NCBI RefSeq assembly: GCF_032918005.1
Contig: NZ_CP136628.1
Span: 4,077,501-4,141,500 of the forward strand
From: Bradyrhizobium sp. NDS-1
GTDB taxonomy: Bacteria > Pseudomonadota > Alphaproteobacteria > Rhizobiales > Xanthobacteraceae
Direction of reading: 5' to 3'
DNA: 64,000 nucleotides
Part shown: piece after piece, positions 9,263 through 18,903 of the stretch
Numbering within the stretch: position 1 is the stretch's first letter
Layout of the letters: each line of letters starts with the position of its first letter
The notes under the pieces: model-generated
What the model was told of the DNA's origin: nothing
What the model saw: only the letters and a program-made list of their open reading frames with translations
The model's database searches: none
Translations under genes and position numbers: made by a program

Positions 9263-9553
9263 ATGACGGGAACGACACGATCGAGCAGCGGGCTGGACGA
9301 CCGCCGCAAGCGGCTGCTGTTCCGCTGCTGGCACCGCGGCACGCGCGAGATGGACCTGATTCTCGGCCGCTTCGCGGATGCCGAGATCGGCAATTTGTCC
9401 GATGCCGAGCTCGCCGAGCTCGAGACGCTGCTCGAGGTCAACGATCCCGATCTCTATGCCGCCATCACCGGCGACAAGGTGCTGCCGGCTGATGTCACCG
9501 GCGCGCTGTTTGCCCGCATCAAGGCCTATCCGATCGCGGACGGCAGCGTATGA
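9263..9553 (+). CDS. sdhE: Succinate dehydrogenase assembly factor SdhE (FAD assembly factor)
   Basis: SdhE promotes covalent attachment of FAD to the succinate dehydrogenase flavoprotein. The 96-residue protein contains the family core RRKRLLFRCWHRGTREMDLILGRFAD in register (residues about 14-39), with the RGxxE motif read as RGTRE, followed by the helical LSDAELAELETLLEVNDPDLY. Its stop overlaps the mfd start by 4 bases (ATGA), so the two are almost certainly translated together. Confidence 0.93.
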   Translation: MTGTTRSSSGLDDRRKRLLFRCWHRGTREMDLILGRFADAEIGNLSDAELAELETLLEVNDPDLYAAITGDKVLPADVTGALFARIKAYPIADGSV

Positions 9554-12500
9554 AACAGGGAATGAAGTCTCCGGCCGAGCTGCTTGCGCCCGGCCGTGCG
9601 CTGACGCTTGCCAATGTCGCGGAAGGTGCCGAAGGCCTCGTCGTCTCCGATCTCGCCCGGGCCATCGCGGCGCGGCCGAAGAAGCCGGCCGTCAGCCTTG
9701 CAGTGGTCTGCCGCGACGGTCCCCGCATGCAGCAGCTCGAACGCGCGCTGCAGTTCTTCGCCCCCGATCTGCCGGTGCTGACCTTCCCGGCCTGGGATTG
9801 CCAGCCTTATGACCGCGTCTCGCCGCATGGCGGCATCCTGGCGCAACGCCTGACGACGCTGGCGCGGCTTGCGTCCCTGACGGGCAGCGACAAGCCGCTG
9901 ATCGTGCTGACAACGGTGAACGCGGTCGTGCAGCGCGTGCCCGCGCGCGAGCTCGTCGCGGCGCAGGCGCTGTCGGTCGCGCCCGGCAACGTCGTGCCGA
10001 TGGACACCATCATCGCCTGGCTCGAGCATAACGGCTACAATCGCTCCTCGACCGTGCGCGAGCCCGGCGAATATGCCGTGCGCGGCGGCATCCTGGATTT
10101 GTTCCCGGCCGGCCTCGATCAGCCCGTGCGGTTCGACTTCTTCGGCGACAGCCTGGAATCGATCCGCACCTTCGACGCCGAGACCCAGCGTACGCTGCTC
10201 GACATGCGCGCGCTCGACCTGGTGCCGATCTCGGAATTCCAGCTCGTCACCGACACTATCCGCCGTTTCCGCATGGGCTATGTCGCCGAGTTCGGCGCGC
10301 CCGAGCGCGACGATGCGCTGTATGAGGCCGTCAGCGAAGGCCGCCGCCATCCCGGCATGGAGCACTGGCTGCCGCTGTTCCAGGACCGGATGGACACGCT
10401 GTTCGACTATCTGCAAGGCGCTCCGATCGCGATCGAGCCACAGGCAGAGGACGCGATCCGCGAACGCTTCAAGCAGATTCTGGACTATTACAAAGCCCGC
10501 CGCGACGCCATGGAGCATCCGGGCGGCGGCGCCATCTACAAGCCGCTGCCGCCGGATCGGCTGTATCTCACCGGCGAGGAGTGGACCAGGCGCGAGAGCG
10601 ACATGCCGCTGGTGCGGCTGACGCAATTTTCGGTTCCCGCCGACGGGACGAGTGTCGTCGACGCAGGTGCGCGCAAGGGGCGCGACTTCGCGCCGGAGCG
10701 CAACGACACCACGGTCAACGTATTCGAGTCCGTGGTGAGCCATGTGATGGCGCTGCACGCCCAGCGCAAGAAGGTCGTGATCGCGCTCTGGAGCGAAGGC
10801 TCGCGCGACCGCATGACTTCGATGCTGCGCGACCACAAGCTGACCCACACCACCAGCGTGAACAGCTGGCGCACGGTGCAGGCCACCCCGCGCAATGAGA
10901 CCATGCTCGCCGTGCTCGGCCTCGAGAGCGGGTTCGAGACCGACGAGATCGCTGTGATCAGCGAGCAGGATATTTTGGGCGACCGCCTGGTGCGGCCGCG
11001 CAAGGCCAGCCGCAAGCTCGACAATTTCATCTCGGAGGTGACGAGCCTTGCCGCCGGCGACATCGTGGTCCACGTCGATCATGGCATCGGCCGCTTCGTC
11101 GGCCTGCAAACGCTTGATGTCGCCGGCGCGCCGCATGACTGTCTCGAGCTGCACTATGCCGCCGAGACAAAACTGTTCCTGCCGGTCGAGAACATCGAGC
11201 TCTTGTCGCGCTACGGCTCCGACCAGACCGATGTCGAGCTGGATCGCCTGGGGGGCGGCGGCTGGCAGACCCGCAAGGCCAAACTCAAGAACCGCATCCG
11301 TGAGATCGCGGGCGAATTGATCAAGATTGCCGCCGCGCGCCATCTGCACGAGGCGCCCAAGCTTCTGGTGCAGCCTGGCCTCTACGACGAGTTCTGTGCC
11401 CGCTTCCCCTATGACGAAACCGAGGACCAGCTCGGGGCCATCGAGTCCACACTGAAGGACCTCGAACTCGGCCGTCCGATGGACCGGCTGATCTGCGGCG
11501 ACGTCGGTTTTGGCAAGACCGAGGTGGCCTTGCGCGCCGCGTTTGCCGTGGCGCTCGAGGGCAAGCAGGTCGCGGTCGTGGTGCCGACCACGCTCCTGGC
11601 GCGCCAGCACGCAAGAACCTTCACGGAGCGCTTCAAGGGCTTTCCGGTGAACGTGGCGCAGGCTTCGCGCCTGGTTGCGGCCAAGGAGCTCAATCTGGTC
11701 AAGAAGGGCATTGCCGACGGCTCGGTCGACATCGTCGTCGGCACCCATGCGCTGCTCGGCAAGGCGATCAAATTCCGCGATCTCGGCCTCGTCATCGTCG
11801 ACGAGGAGCAGCACTTTGGCGTTACCCACAAGGAGCGGCTGAAGGCGCTTCGCGCCGAGGTGCACGTGCTGACGCTGTCGGCGACGCCGATCCCGCGCAC
11901 GTTGCAACTCGCGCTCACCGGCGTCCGCGAACTCTCGATCATTGCCTCGCCCCCGGTCGATCGCCTGGCGGTGCGCACCTTCGTCGCACCGCACGATCCC
12001 CTGATGATCCGCGAGGCGCTGCTGCGCGAGCGCTATCGCGGTGGGCAGGCGTTCTACGTGGTGCCGCGCATCGACGACCTCGCCGAGGTCAAGGACTTCC
12101 TCGACAAGAACGTGCCCGAGATGAAGGTCGCGGTCGCGCACGGCCAGATGCCGCCCGCCGTGATCGAGGACATCATGACCGCGTTCTACGACGGCAAGTT
12201 CGACATCCTGCTGTCGACCACGATCGTGGAATCCGGCCTCGACATTCCCAACGCCAACACGCTGATCGTGCATCGCGCCGACATGTTCGGCCTGGCCCAG
12301 CTCTATCAGCTCCGCGGCCGCGTCGGCCGTGCCAAGCTGCGCGCCTATGCGCTGTTCACGCTGCCGGCGCAGCAGAAGATCACGGCGCAGGCCGAGCGCC
12401 GGCTTACCGTGCTGCAATCGCTGGAGACGCTGGGCGCGGGCTTCCAGCTCGCCTCGCACGACCTCGACATCCGCGGCGCCGGCAATCTGCTCGGCGAGGA

Positions 12501-13068
12501 GCAGTCCGGCCATATCAAGGAGGTCGGCTTCGAGCTGTACCAGTCGATGCTGGAGGAGGCGATCGTCAACCTCAAGGCCGGCGTCTCCGAGCCCGCCGCC
12601 GACCGCTGGTCGCCGTCGATCACGATCGGCATGCCCGTGCTCATTCCGGAGGACTATGTCAGCGACCTCTCGGTGCGGCTGTCGCTGTACCGGCGCCTTG
12701 CGGATCTCGAGACCGAGGAGGAGATCGAGAATTTTGGCGCCGAGATGCGCGACCGCTTCGGCGTGCTGCCGGACGAGGTGCGATACCTGTTCAAGGTCGC
12801 CGCCATCAAGGCGTTCTGCCGAAGGGCCAATGTCGGCAAGATCGATGCCGGCCCGAAGGGCGCCGTCATCGCCTTCCGCGACAATTCCTTTGCCTATCCC
12901 GACCGCCTGGTGTCATTCATCCGCAGCTACGGCCAGGCCGCCAAGGTGCGGCCCGACATGAAGGTGGTGTTCCTGCAGGACTGGGAGACGCCGGAAGAGC
13001 GCCTCGCCGGCACGACAGAGATCATGCGGCAATTGGCGCAGCTCGCGGAGAGCAAGAAGGCGGCGTAG
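9550..13068 (+). CDS. mfd: Transcription-repair coupling factor
   Basis: Mfd pushes stalled RNA polymerase off lesions and recruits UvrA. The 1172-residue protein shows the UvrB-like N-terminal module (VLTFPAWDCQPYDRVSP), the RNA polymerase interaction domain around residue 500 (GDIVVHVDHGIGRFVGL), and a RecG-like translocase with Walker A GDVGFGKTEVA near residue 650 and DEEQHFGV near residue 750. SATPIPRTLQLAL and the helicase C motif QLRGRVGRAK follow, then the C-terminal TRCF domain. Length is usual. It overlaps sdhE by 4 bases. Confidence 0.97.
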   Translation: MKQGMKSPAELLAPGRALTLANVAEGAEGLVVSDLARAIAARPKKPAVSLAVVCRDGPRMQQLERALQFFAPDLPVLTFPAWDCQPYDRVSPHGGILAQRLTTLARLASLTGSDKPLIVLTTVNAVVQRVPARELVAAQALSVAPGNVVPMDTIIAWLEHNGYNRSSTVREPGEYAVRGGILDLFPAGLDQPVRFDFFGDSLESIRTFDAETQRTLLDMRALDLVPISEFQLVTDTIRRFRMGYVAEFGAPERDDALYEAVSEGRRHPGMEHWLPLFQDRMDTLFDYLQGAPIAIEPQAEDAIRERFKQILDYYKARRDAMEHPGGGAIYKPLPPDRLYLTGEEWTRRESDMPLVRLTQFSVPADGTSVVDAGARKGRDFAPERNDTTVNVFESVVSHVMALHAQRKKVVIALWSEGSRDRMTSMLRDHKLTHTTSVNSWRTVQATPRNETMLAVLGLESGFETDEIAVISEQDILGDRLVRPRKASRKLDNFISEVTSLAAGDIVVHVDHGIGRFVGLQTLDVAGAPHDCLELHYAAETKLFLPVENIELLSRYGSDQTDVELDRLGGGGWQTRKAKLKNRIREIAGELIKIAAARHLHEAPKLLVQPGLYDEFCARFPYDETEDQLGAIESTLKDLELGRPMDRLICGDVGFGKTEVALRAAFAVALEGKQVAVVVPTTLLARQHARTFTERFKGFPVNVAQASRLVAAKELNLVKKGIADGSVDIVVGTHALLGKAIKFRDLGLVIVDEEQHFGVTHKERLKALRAEVHVLTLSATPIPRTLQLALTGVRELSIIASPPVDRLAVRTFVAPHDPLMIREALLRERYRGGQAFYVVPRIDDLAEVKDFLDKNVPEMKVAVAHGQMPPAVIEDIMTAFYDGKFDILLSTTIVESGLDIPNANTLIVHRADMFGLAQLYQLRGRVGRAKLRAYALFTLPAQQKITAQAERRLTVLQSLETLGAGFQLASHDLDIRGAGNLLGEEQSGHIKEVGFELYQSMLEEAIVNLKAGVSEPAADRWSPSITIGMPVLIPEDYVSDLSVRLSLYRRLADLETEEEIENFGAEMRDRFGVLPDEVRYLFKVAAIKAFCRRANVGKIDAGPKGAVIAFRDNSFAYPDRLVSFIRSYGQAAKVRPDMKVVFLQDWETPEERLAGTTEIMRQLAQLAESKKAA

Positions 13069-13075
13069 CCTGTAA

Positions 13076-14299
13076 CTACGACGCCGCCCGTGACGCGTCC
13101 GCCGATAGCCGGGCCAGCAGCGATCTTGCCGTATCCGATGGCGAGAGCGAGTCCACGCTGACGACCGGCTCGCTGCGCATCTCGTGCTTGCCGTTGGAGG
13201 TGTGGCGCATCACCGCGGAGAGGCGACGGGCGATCATGTGGGCGGTGCGGAAGTCGGTTTCCGCGAACACGACGATGACCGAACCGTCCTTCTGTGCCGC
13301 GCCGAAATCCATCTGCCGCATCAGGCGGCTGAGGATGCGGGCGGCATCGAGCTGGGCGCGGGAATTGCCAGGGTCGAAAGCGAAGCGTGCGACCGACAGG
13401 CCGCCGCCGCGGGCCAGCGTCTGCTCGACCGCCTTGGCGAAATCGCGCGCGAAAGCTTCGACCGTCAGCAGGCCGCTGCGCGGATCGAGCCAGCCGCCGG
13501 CATCGATCGAGCGCAGCGTGCGGCTCAATTGAGCTTCCATCGCGTGCTGGCGGATCAGGGGCAGCGCGTTGGCCGCGACCTTCGCCGGCTCGCCCGGGAT
13601 CAGCTCGAGATTGGGCAGGTCGTAAGTCTGCGTCAGCTGGTGCGCGGTGAGGACGACGGGCAGGCTGCGGAAGCGGGTGTCCTCGGCGAGCACGGTGAGG
13701 AAGGCGTCAGTGACACGCGCGGTAAAACCTTCGGCAAGCACGACGCCGTCGAGGTCGCGGGTGTTGAGATGTTTCGCGGCAGCCTCGATCGAGAGCGCGC
13801 CGACCACGCCGACGCGTTCACCGAACGCGACGGAGAGCGCGGGATAGGCCGCGCCCCTGCCGATCAGGAGCACGGTCGCATCACGTGCGGGATCGCCCTG
13901 CGGCAGGACCACCTTCACTTCCGGCAACCGGCGCAGCACCGTGGCATGGAGCGTGCGCACGCGCAGCGCGGCGCGAAGCCGTGCGATCAGGCGGTCAGGA
14001 TTGCCGCCGCGCGAGGAGAAGGGAAGGGCGTTATGAGGCAGCATGCCCGCCGCATCCACGGCCACGAAGGGAAGGTAGGGCGATTGGTCGGCGATCTTCT
14101 TGGCGAGCGCGGCCATATGCGGCTCGTGTCCGCCATGCATCGCAGCGAGAATCGCGGCCGGCTGAACCTCTTCGACCGCGCGCGCCGCGCCGGCCCAGTC
14201 GATATCGACCACGGGAAACAGCCGGGCCTCGTCCAGCGCCCCGACGAAGGGCGGCCGTTCGGCATTGGACACAAACAGGATCGGGCCCGACTGGGACAT
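13076..14299 (-). CDS. Degenerate GGDEF-type protein
   Basis: The 407-residue protein starts MSQSGPILFVSNAERPP. The first part looks like one or two receiver-like alpha/beta modules without a clear phosphoacceptor. From about residue 265 (GGWLDPRSGLLTVEAFARDFAKA) it follows the start of a diguanylate cyclase domain (DxLTGLxxR), but the GGDEF signature is replaced by DGSVIVVF and the substrate-binding residues are absent. It is therefore probably not an active cyclase; a c-di-GMP or protein-interaction role is possible but unproven. It converges on mfd with 7 bases between stops. Confidence 0.7.
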   Translation of the reverse strand: MSQSGPILFVSNAERPPFVGALDEARLFPVVDIDWAGAARAVEEVQPAAILAAMHGGHEPHMAALAKKIADQSPYLPFVAVDAAGMLPHNALPFSSRGGNPDRLIARLRAALRVRTLHATVLRRLPEVKVVLPQGDPARDATVLLIGRGAAYPALSVAFGERVGVVGALSIEAAAKHLNTRDLDGVVLAEGFTARVTDAFLTVLAEDTRFRSLPVVLTAHQLTQTYDLPNLELIPGEPAKVAANALPLIRQHAMEAQLSRTLRSIDAGGWLDPRSGLLTVEAFARDFAKAVEQTLARGGGLSVARFAFDPGNSRAQLDAARILSRLMRQMDFGAAQKDGSVIVVFAETDFRTAHMIARRLSAVMRHTSNGKHEMRSEPVVSVDSLSPSDTARSLLARLSADASRAAS

Positions 14300-14385
14300 T
14301 CGTCAAACTCTGATCACGCGACAGTTGCCGCGCAATCTAGTTTGGCCGCATTAATGCGGCGTCAACATACCCGGCGAAACTGCGC

Positions 14386-15888
14386 CTAGACCGGGCCGGA
14401 GCGATCGCGAAAAGCCTCGACCATCAGGGGGTTAAGGCCGAGCTCGCTGAGAGCCTCGCGGGCGCGGGCGTTGTCCTGGGCGCGTCCGGCCAGCCGGTGG
14501 CCGGAAAGCCGGTCGGGCAGCGCGGTGAGCAGCGCGCCCTGGCCGAGCCGGCGTGCCCATTCCTGCAGGTCGTTGGAGAGGAAGCGGTAGCCGCCGACGG
14601 CCATGATGCCGGAGGGCGGCGCGGTGATGCAGATCGCGCCGCTCGGGCGGTCGAGCCGGGCGGCATAGCCGGTGTCGACATAGTCGCGCGGCGGCTGCGC
14701 GATCAGGGTGTCGCCGGCTGGCTGCGGCGGGACATAGGCCGCGATCGGCACCATCGCGCCGCGCAGGCCGAGCGTGCCCTTCGGCGTCAGCAGGATCTCG
14801 CCGGCGATGGACGAGCCGGCCTGCTCGCGCGGGGCGCCGTGCGGCCCCGGCATCACCGGCACCGGCATGCCGTCCTCGCCGCGGCGGGCGCCGAACAGGC
14901 CGGCCTCGCCGAACAGATAGACGTCGGTCAGCCGCGCGTGCGGCGCGATCCAGGCATCGCTCGCCGCCACCTGCTCGGGCGCGCGCCACAAGCCGATGAC
15001 GTTGCGCAAGGACGGCATCCGCGCCGCCAGATCGGCATCGCCGAGCCGCAAGGCAAGCTGCGCCGGCGCGATCAGCACCTCGCATTCGTGCTCGTTGATC
15101 TGTTGCTCCAGCACCTCGTTCTCGAAGGGATGATGCAGCGCAAGCGCGCCGCCGGAGAGCAGCCATACGGCGAGCGAGGAAGCAAGGCCGGCGAACGACA
15201 TCGGCGCGAACGCGGCCATCAATGTCGCGCCCTGCCTGATGTCGGCTTCCAGCGACATCGCGAGCCCGCCGGCGATCAGGCTGAAATGCGGCCGCGGCAC
15301 CGGGCGAAAGCCTTCCGCCGTAACGTCGAAAGAGATCATCGCCGCCTTGCGGCCGTCCTGGATCACGGCGCGTGTGGTGCCGGGCGGGCGGGCCAGCACC
15401 TCGTCGAGCGAAGCCATGCCTTCGGGCAGATCGGTGCCGAAGCCGCAGACGTGACGGATCGAGAAGGCTTCGGCGGCCGCGTGCATCGCGAGGTCGGCAT
15501 AGCTGACGCCGTCGACCGTGCTCATGGTGACGATGGCGCGCGCCGCGGTGCGATTGAGCGCAGCGGTCAGTTCCGCATGTCGCCACAGCAGCGGCAACAC
15601 CGCGACGACGAGGCCGGCGCGATGGGCGGCGAGCACGGTGAGCACGAACTCGACCGTCGCAGGCAACTGGATCGCAATGACGGAATTGGCCGGCAGGCCC
15701 GATTCGACGAAATAGGCCGACAGCGCCTCGATGGCGGTGTCGGCCTCGGCATAGGTCATCCGTCGCGGCTGGTGCCCGGTCACGCGGGCCTTGTTGAGGG
15801 GGTCGAGCAGTGCGGTCGCGTGCGGCTGCCGCATCAGCGTGCGCTGGAACAACGTGTCGAGCGTCGGCGATATGGCTGGCTGGTTCAC
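14386..15888 (-). CDS. AMP-binding (acyl-CoA synthetase-like) protein with a lost ATP loop
   Basis: The 500-residue protein has the overall plan of the adenylate-forming family: N-terminal MTYAEADTAIEALSAYF, NSVIAIQLPATVEFVLTVLAAHRAG, an A5-like YLFGEAG at 324-330 and a DTGYAARLD segment at about 405-413 followed by GGYRF. However, the phosphate-binding loop (normally S/T-SGTTGxPK) is replaced near residues 184-200 by AMISFDVTAEGFRPVPR, with no glycine-rich loop or lysine. Canonical ATP-dependent adenylation is thus doubtful. It ends 4 bases after the next gene's stop region would begin and is probably co-transcribed with no partner on its 5' side. Confidence 0.75.
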   Translation of the reverse strand: MNQPAISPTLDTLFQRTLMRQPHATALLDPLNKARVTGHQPRRMTYAEADTAIEALSAYFVESGLPANSVIAIQLPATVEFVLTVLAAHRAGLVVAVLPLLWRHAELTAALNRTAARAIVTMSTVDGVSYADLAMHAAAEAFSIRHVCGFGTDLPEGMASLDEVLARPPGTTRAVIQDGRKAAMISFDVTAEGFRPVPRPHFSLIAGGLAMSLEADIRQGATLMAAFAPMSFAGLASSLAVWLLSGGALALHHPFENEVLEQQINEHECEVLIAPAQLALRLGDADLAARMPSLRNVIGLWRAPEQVAASDAWIAPHARLTDVYLFGEAGLFGARRGEDGMPVPVMPGPHGAPREQAGSSIAGEILLTPKGTLGLRGAMVPIAAYVPPQPAGDTLIAQPPRDYVDTGYAARLDRPSGAICITAPPSGIMAVGGYRFLSNDLQEWARRLGQGALLTALPDRLSGHRLAGRAQDNARAREALSELGLNPLMVEAFRDRSGPV

Positions 15889-15892
15889 GACG

Positions 15893-17749
15893 TCACTTTG
15901 CTTGATGAGCGGGAGGCTGCCCCTTCGACCACCAGGTCTCCGGCAAATAGCCTGAGAGCGAGGTGGCCTTGGGCCGTTCTATCCGATTCCAGCGCGCGAT
16001 CCATTGCTCGGATACGTTAAACAGGGGGATTGTGTAGACGCCCGCGATCAAGGCGCGATCGAGCGCCCGCACCGTCGCGACGAAGTCCGTATGTTCACGG
16101 GCCTCGAGCAGGGCGGCGATCATGGCATCGACCGCAGGATCCCTGGCGCCCATGTAGTTGCGGGTCCCCGGATTGTCCGCGGCGGCGCTGCCCCAGTAGA
16201 AAGATTGCTCGTTGCCGGGTGATAGCGACTGATCCCAGCGGTTCTGGATCATGTCGAACTCGAATGCGAGCCGGCGCTGGTCGAACTGCACAGGATCGAC
16301 CGATCGCACGCTCGGCTCGATGCCGGCGCGCTTGAGGTCGCGCTGGAACGCGAGCGCGATCCGCTCCTGGTCGCGGGTCGTGACCAGGATCTCGAATGTG
16401 AAGGGCGCCCTGGTCGCACGGTTGCGCAGCACCGTGCCGTCGAGATCGTAGCCGGCATCCGACAACAGTTTCAGCGCGGCGCGCAGCGTGGTGCGGTCCC
16501 GCCCCGAGCCGTCGGTGGCCGGCAGGCGGTAGCTGCCGTCCATGATGTCGGGTGGAATTCGAGCAGCGAACGGCTTGAGCAGTTCGCGCTCGCGCGCGTC
16601 CGCGGGGCGGCCATAGGCCGACAGGTCGGAGCCGGCGAAATAGCCGGCAACACGCGCATAGAGGCCGAAGAAATAGTTGCGGTTGACCAGCTCGAAATCG
16701 AACAGCAGCGTCAGCGCCTGGCGCACGCGGATGTCGGCGAAGAGCGGCCGGCGCGTGTTGAACACCAGGAATTCGGATGGCTGCGGCACGCCCGGCCTGA
16801 CGGTGTCGCGGATCACCTCGCCGCTTTTCGCGGCCGGAAAATCGTAGCCGTCGTGCCAGCGCAACGGCTCGTGCTCGACGCGGAAATCGTAGAGGCCGCG
16901 CTTGAAAGCTTCGAACTGTCCGTTGGCCTCGCGAAAATAGTCGAGCCTGATCTCGTCGAAATTGTAGAGCCCGCGGTTGATGGCGAGGTCGCGGCCCCAA
17001 TAGTCGGGATTGCGGGTGAGGGTCACGCTGGCGCCGGGCTTCACCGCCGTGACCCGATAGGGACCGGAGCCAATCGGGCTCGTCAGCGTCGTCTCCTCGA
17101 AGGTCGCGACGTCGACCGCATGCTTCGGCAGGATCGGCATCAGGCCGAGGATCAGCGGCAGCTCGCGGTCGTTGGCCCCTGCGAGGTCGAAGCGGACGGT
17201 GAGGGGGGCGGTCGCCTCGGCCTTGGTGACTTTGGCGTAGTACTGCCGGTGGTTCGGCCGGCCGTGGTCGCGCAGGAGCTGCCAGGAGAACAGCACGTCC
17301 TCGGCGGTGACCTGCTTGCCATCGGAGAAACGGGCGCGGGGATCGAGGCGGAACGTGACGAAGCTTCGCTCGTCGTCGGTCTCGACGCTCCTGGCGAGCA
17401 GGCCGTAGAGCGTGAACGGCTCGTCATTGCCCCGCGCGAGCAGGCTCTCGATCACGTAGCTCCGCATCTGCTGCACGGCCAATCCCCTCACGATGAAGGG
17501 ATTGAGACTGTCGAAGGTTCCGAGAACACCCCAGGTCAACCGGCCGCCCTTGGGGGCATCGGGATTGGCGTAGGGCATGTGGGTGAAATCGGCCGGCATC
17601 GCCGGCTTGCCGTGCATGGCGATGGCATGCGTCTCCTCGGCCGAGGCGGCGCCAGTCGAGTGTCCCCCGCCGAGGGCCAAGACGAGGGTTGAGGCCAAGA
17701 CGCAAAAGCGGACACCGGGGCCCTCGAAAAGGCGTTGGAACATGAACAT
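15893..17749 (-). CDS. Extracellular solute-binding protein, family 5 (oligopeptide type)
   Basis: This is a periplasmic substrate-binding protein for a peptide/nickel-type ABC transporter. From the ATG at 17749 the 618-residue protein has a signal peptide (hydrophobic FCVLASTLVLALGGG, cleavage near AASA-EETHA). The family 5 features follow: PNPDAPKGGRLTWGVLGTFDSLNPF in register, RARFSDGKQVTAEDVLFSW, and a late YTIPLFN segment. It resembles the YejA subgroup, which is larger than OppA. A GTG at 17806 would add 19 residues. No permease or ATPase is adjacent, so its transporter partner is not known from this window. Confidence 0.85.
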   Translation of the reverse strand: MFMFQRLFEGPGVRFCVLASTLVLALGGGHSTGAASAEETHAIAMHGKPAMPADFTHMPYANPDAPKGGRLTWGVLGTFDSLNPFIVRGLAVQQMRSYVIESLLARGNDEPFTLYGLLARSVETDDERSFVTFRLDPRARFSDGKQVTAEDVLFSWQLLRDHGRPNHRQYYAKVTKAEATAPLTVRFDLAGANDRELPLILGLMPILPKHAVDVATFEETTLTSPIGSGPYRVTAVKPGASVTLTRNPDYWGRDLAINRGLYNFDEIRLDYFREANGQFEAFKRGLYDFRVEHEPLRWHDGYDFPAAKSGEVIRDTVRPGVPQPSEFLVFNTRRPLFADIRVRQALTLLFDFELVNRNYFFGLYARVAGYFAGSDLSAYGRPADARERELLKPFAARIPPDIMDGSYRLPATDGSGRDRTTLRAALKLLSDAGYDLDGTVLRNRATRAPFTFEILVTTRDQERIALAFQRDLKRAGIEPSVRSVDPVQFDQRRLAFEFDMIQNRWDQSLSPGNEQSFYWGSAAADNPGTRNYMGARDPAVDAMIAALLEAREHTDFVATVRALDRALIAGVYTIPLFNVSEQWIARWNRIERPKATSLSGYLPETWWSKGQPPAHQAK

Positions 17750-18010
17750 CAGCACACGTTGATTCGAGGGCCGGGCAGGCTTGAATCCTATCACAGGGAA
17801 TTTCACCGGACGCAGCCGCGGATGTGGTCAAAGGCGCTTGTCGGCATTGATCTTTTCGCCGGCCACGTTAAGAAGGCACCCAATCGCGCAAGAGCGCCGA
17901 GCCCGTCACTTATCCGCCTCATTTGACGGGGAGAGAGCCGCGCCCAAGGCGGCTAGGTTCGGCGCTTAGGAGCGGTTCGGGCACTTCCCGTTCAGAAAGG
18001 GTTTTCCGCA

Positions 18011-18829
18011 ATGAATTTCCGTTACTTGGCCGCGTCCGTCCGGCCGCGCGGGCGACTTCTCGCCCTGTTGACGGCGACGGCGTTGGCCGTTCCGTTTGCC
18101 GCCGAGGCTCAGACCCCGGCGCCGGCTCCGGGTGCGCCCGCACCCAAAGCGACTCCAGCCCCGAAGGCTCCTCCGAAGGCCGCCCCCAAGGCTCCGGCGC
18201 CCGCGGCATCTCCGCAGGCCCAGCCGGCTCCTGCCCAAGGCGGCCAGCAGGGCGCGGCCCAGCCCGCTGACCAGCAGATCCAGCTGATCTACGCCCCCTG
18301 GACCAAGTTCTGCCTCAAGGGCCAGGACGCCAATGCCAAGCAGGTCTGCTTCACCGGCAAGGACGGCCGCATCGAATCGGGCCAGCCTGTCATCGCCGCC
18401 GTGATCATCGAGCCCGAAGGCGAGCCCAAGAAGATCCTGCGCGTGACGCTCCCGCTCGGCATGCAGCTCGTCCACGGCACCCGGATCATCGTCGACAGCA
18501 ACCCGCCGCTGCAGCAACCCTATGTCATCTGCTTCCAGAACGGCTGCATGTCTGACTACGAGGCGACGCCTGAGCTCATCAACAACATGAAGAAGGGCCA
18601 GAATCTCGTTGTCCAGGCGATCAATGCCAACGGCGCGCCGCTGACCCTGCCGCTGCCGCTCACCGGTGAATTCCAGAAGGCCTATGACGGTCCGCCGACC
18701 GATCCGAAGGTGTTCGAGGAAACCCAGAAGAAGCTCCAGGAAGAGCTTCAGAAGAAGGCCGACGAGCAGCGCAAGAAGCTCGAGCAGCAGGGCACGCCTC
18801 CCGGCACACCTCCGGCTGGGCAGAAGTAA
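18011..18829 (+). CDS. Invasion-associated locus B (IalB) family protein
   Basis: The 272-residue protein has a signal peptide (LLALLTATALAVPFAAEAQ) and an extended Ala/Pro/Lys-rich linker to about residue 85. The IalB domain follows (IYAPWTKFCLKGQDANAKQVCFTGK, RVTLPLGMQLVHG, CFQNGCMSDYEA), with paired cysteines suited to periplasmic disulfides. The C-terminus is a charged Glu/Lys/Gln-rich helix (FEETQKKLQEELQKKADEQ) and a Pro/Gly tail. IalB proteins are periplasmic or envelope-associated; the molecular function is not established. A strong terminator follows. Confidence 0.88.
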   Translation: MNFRYLAASVRPRGRLLALLTATALAVPFAAEAQTPAPAPGAPAPKATPAPKAPPKAAPKAPAPAASPQAQPAPAQGGQQGAAQPADQQIQLIYAPWTKFCLKGQDANAKQVCFTGKDGRIESGQPVIAAVIIEPEGEPKKILRVTLPLGMQLVHGTRIIVDSNPPLQQPYVICFQNGCMSDYEATPELINNMKKGQNLVVQAINANGAPLTLPLPLTGEFQKAYDGPPTDPKVFEETQKKLQEELQKKADEQRKKLEQQGTPPGTPPAGQK

Positions 18830-18851
18830 TCGGGACCCGATCCCGGACATG

Positions 18852-18881
18852 AAAAAGGCGCTCACCTCGAGCGCCTTTTTT
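18852..18881. terminator. Bidirectional intrinsic terminator between ialB-like gene and hspQ
   Basis: GGCGCTC at 18857-18863 pairs with GAGCGCC at 18869-18875 around a 5-base loop. The stem is followed by six T (18876-18881) and preceded by five A (18852-18856), so it can stop both convergent transcripts. Confidence 0.9.
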
Positions 18882-18903
18882 GTTGAGCGATTGTCGGAAC
18901 GAC

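Noticed and set aside
9526..12513. A 995-codon open frame on the minus strand across mfd
   Set aside because: It is antisense to mfd in a GC-rich gene whose third-position bias keeps the opposite frame open. It has no ribosome-binding site and no recognisable protein motif, while mfd has all its motifs.
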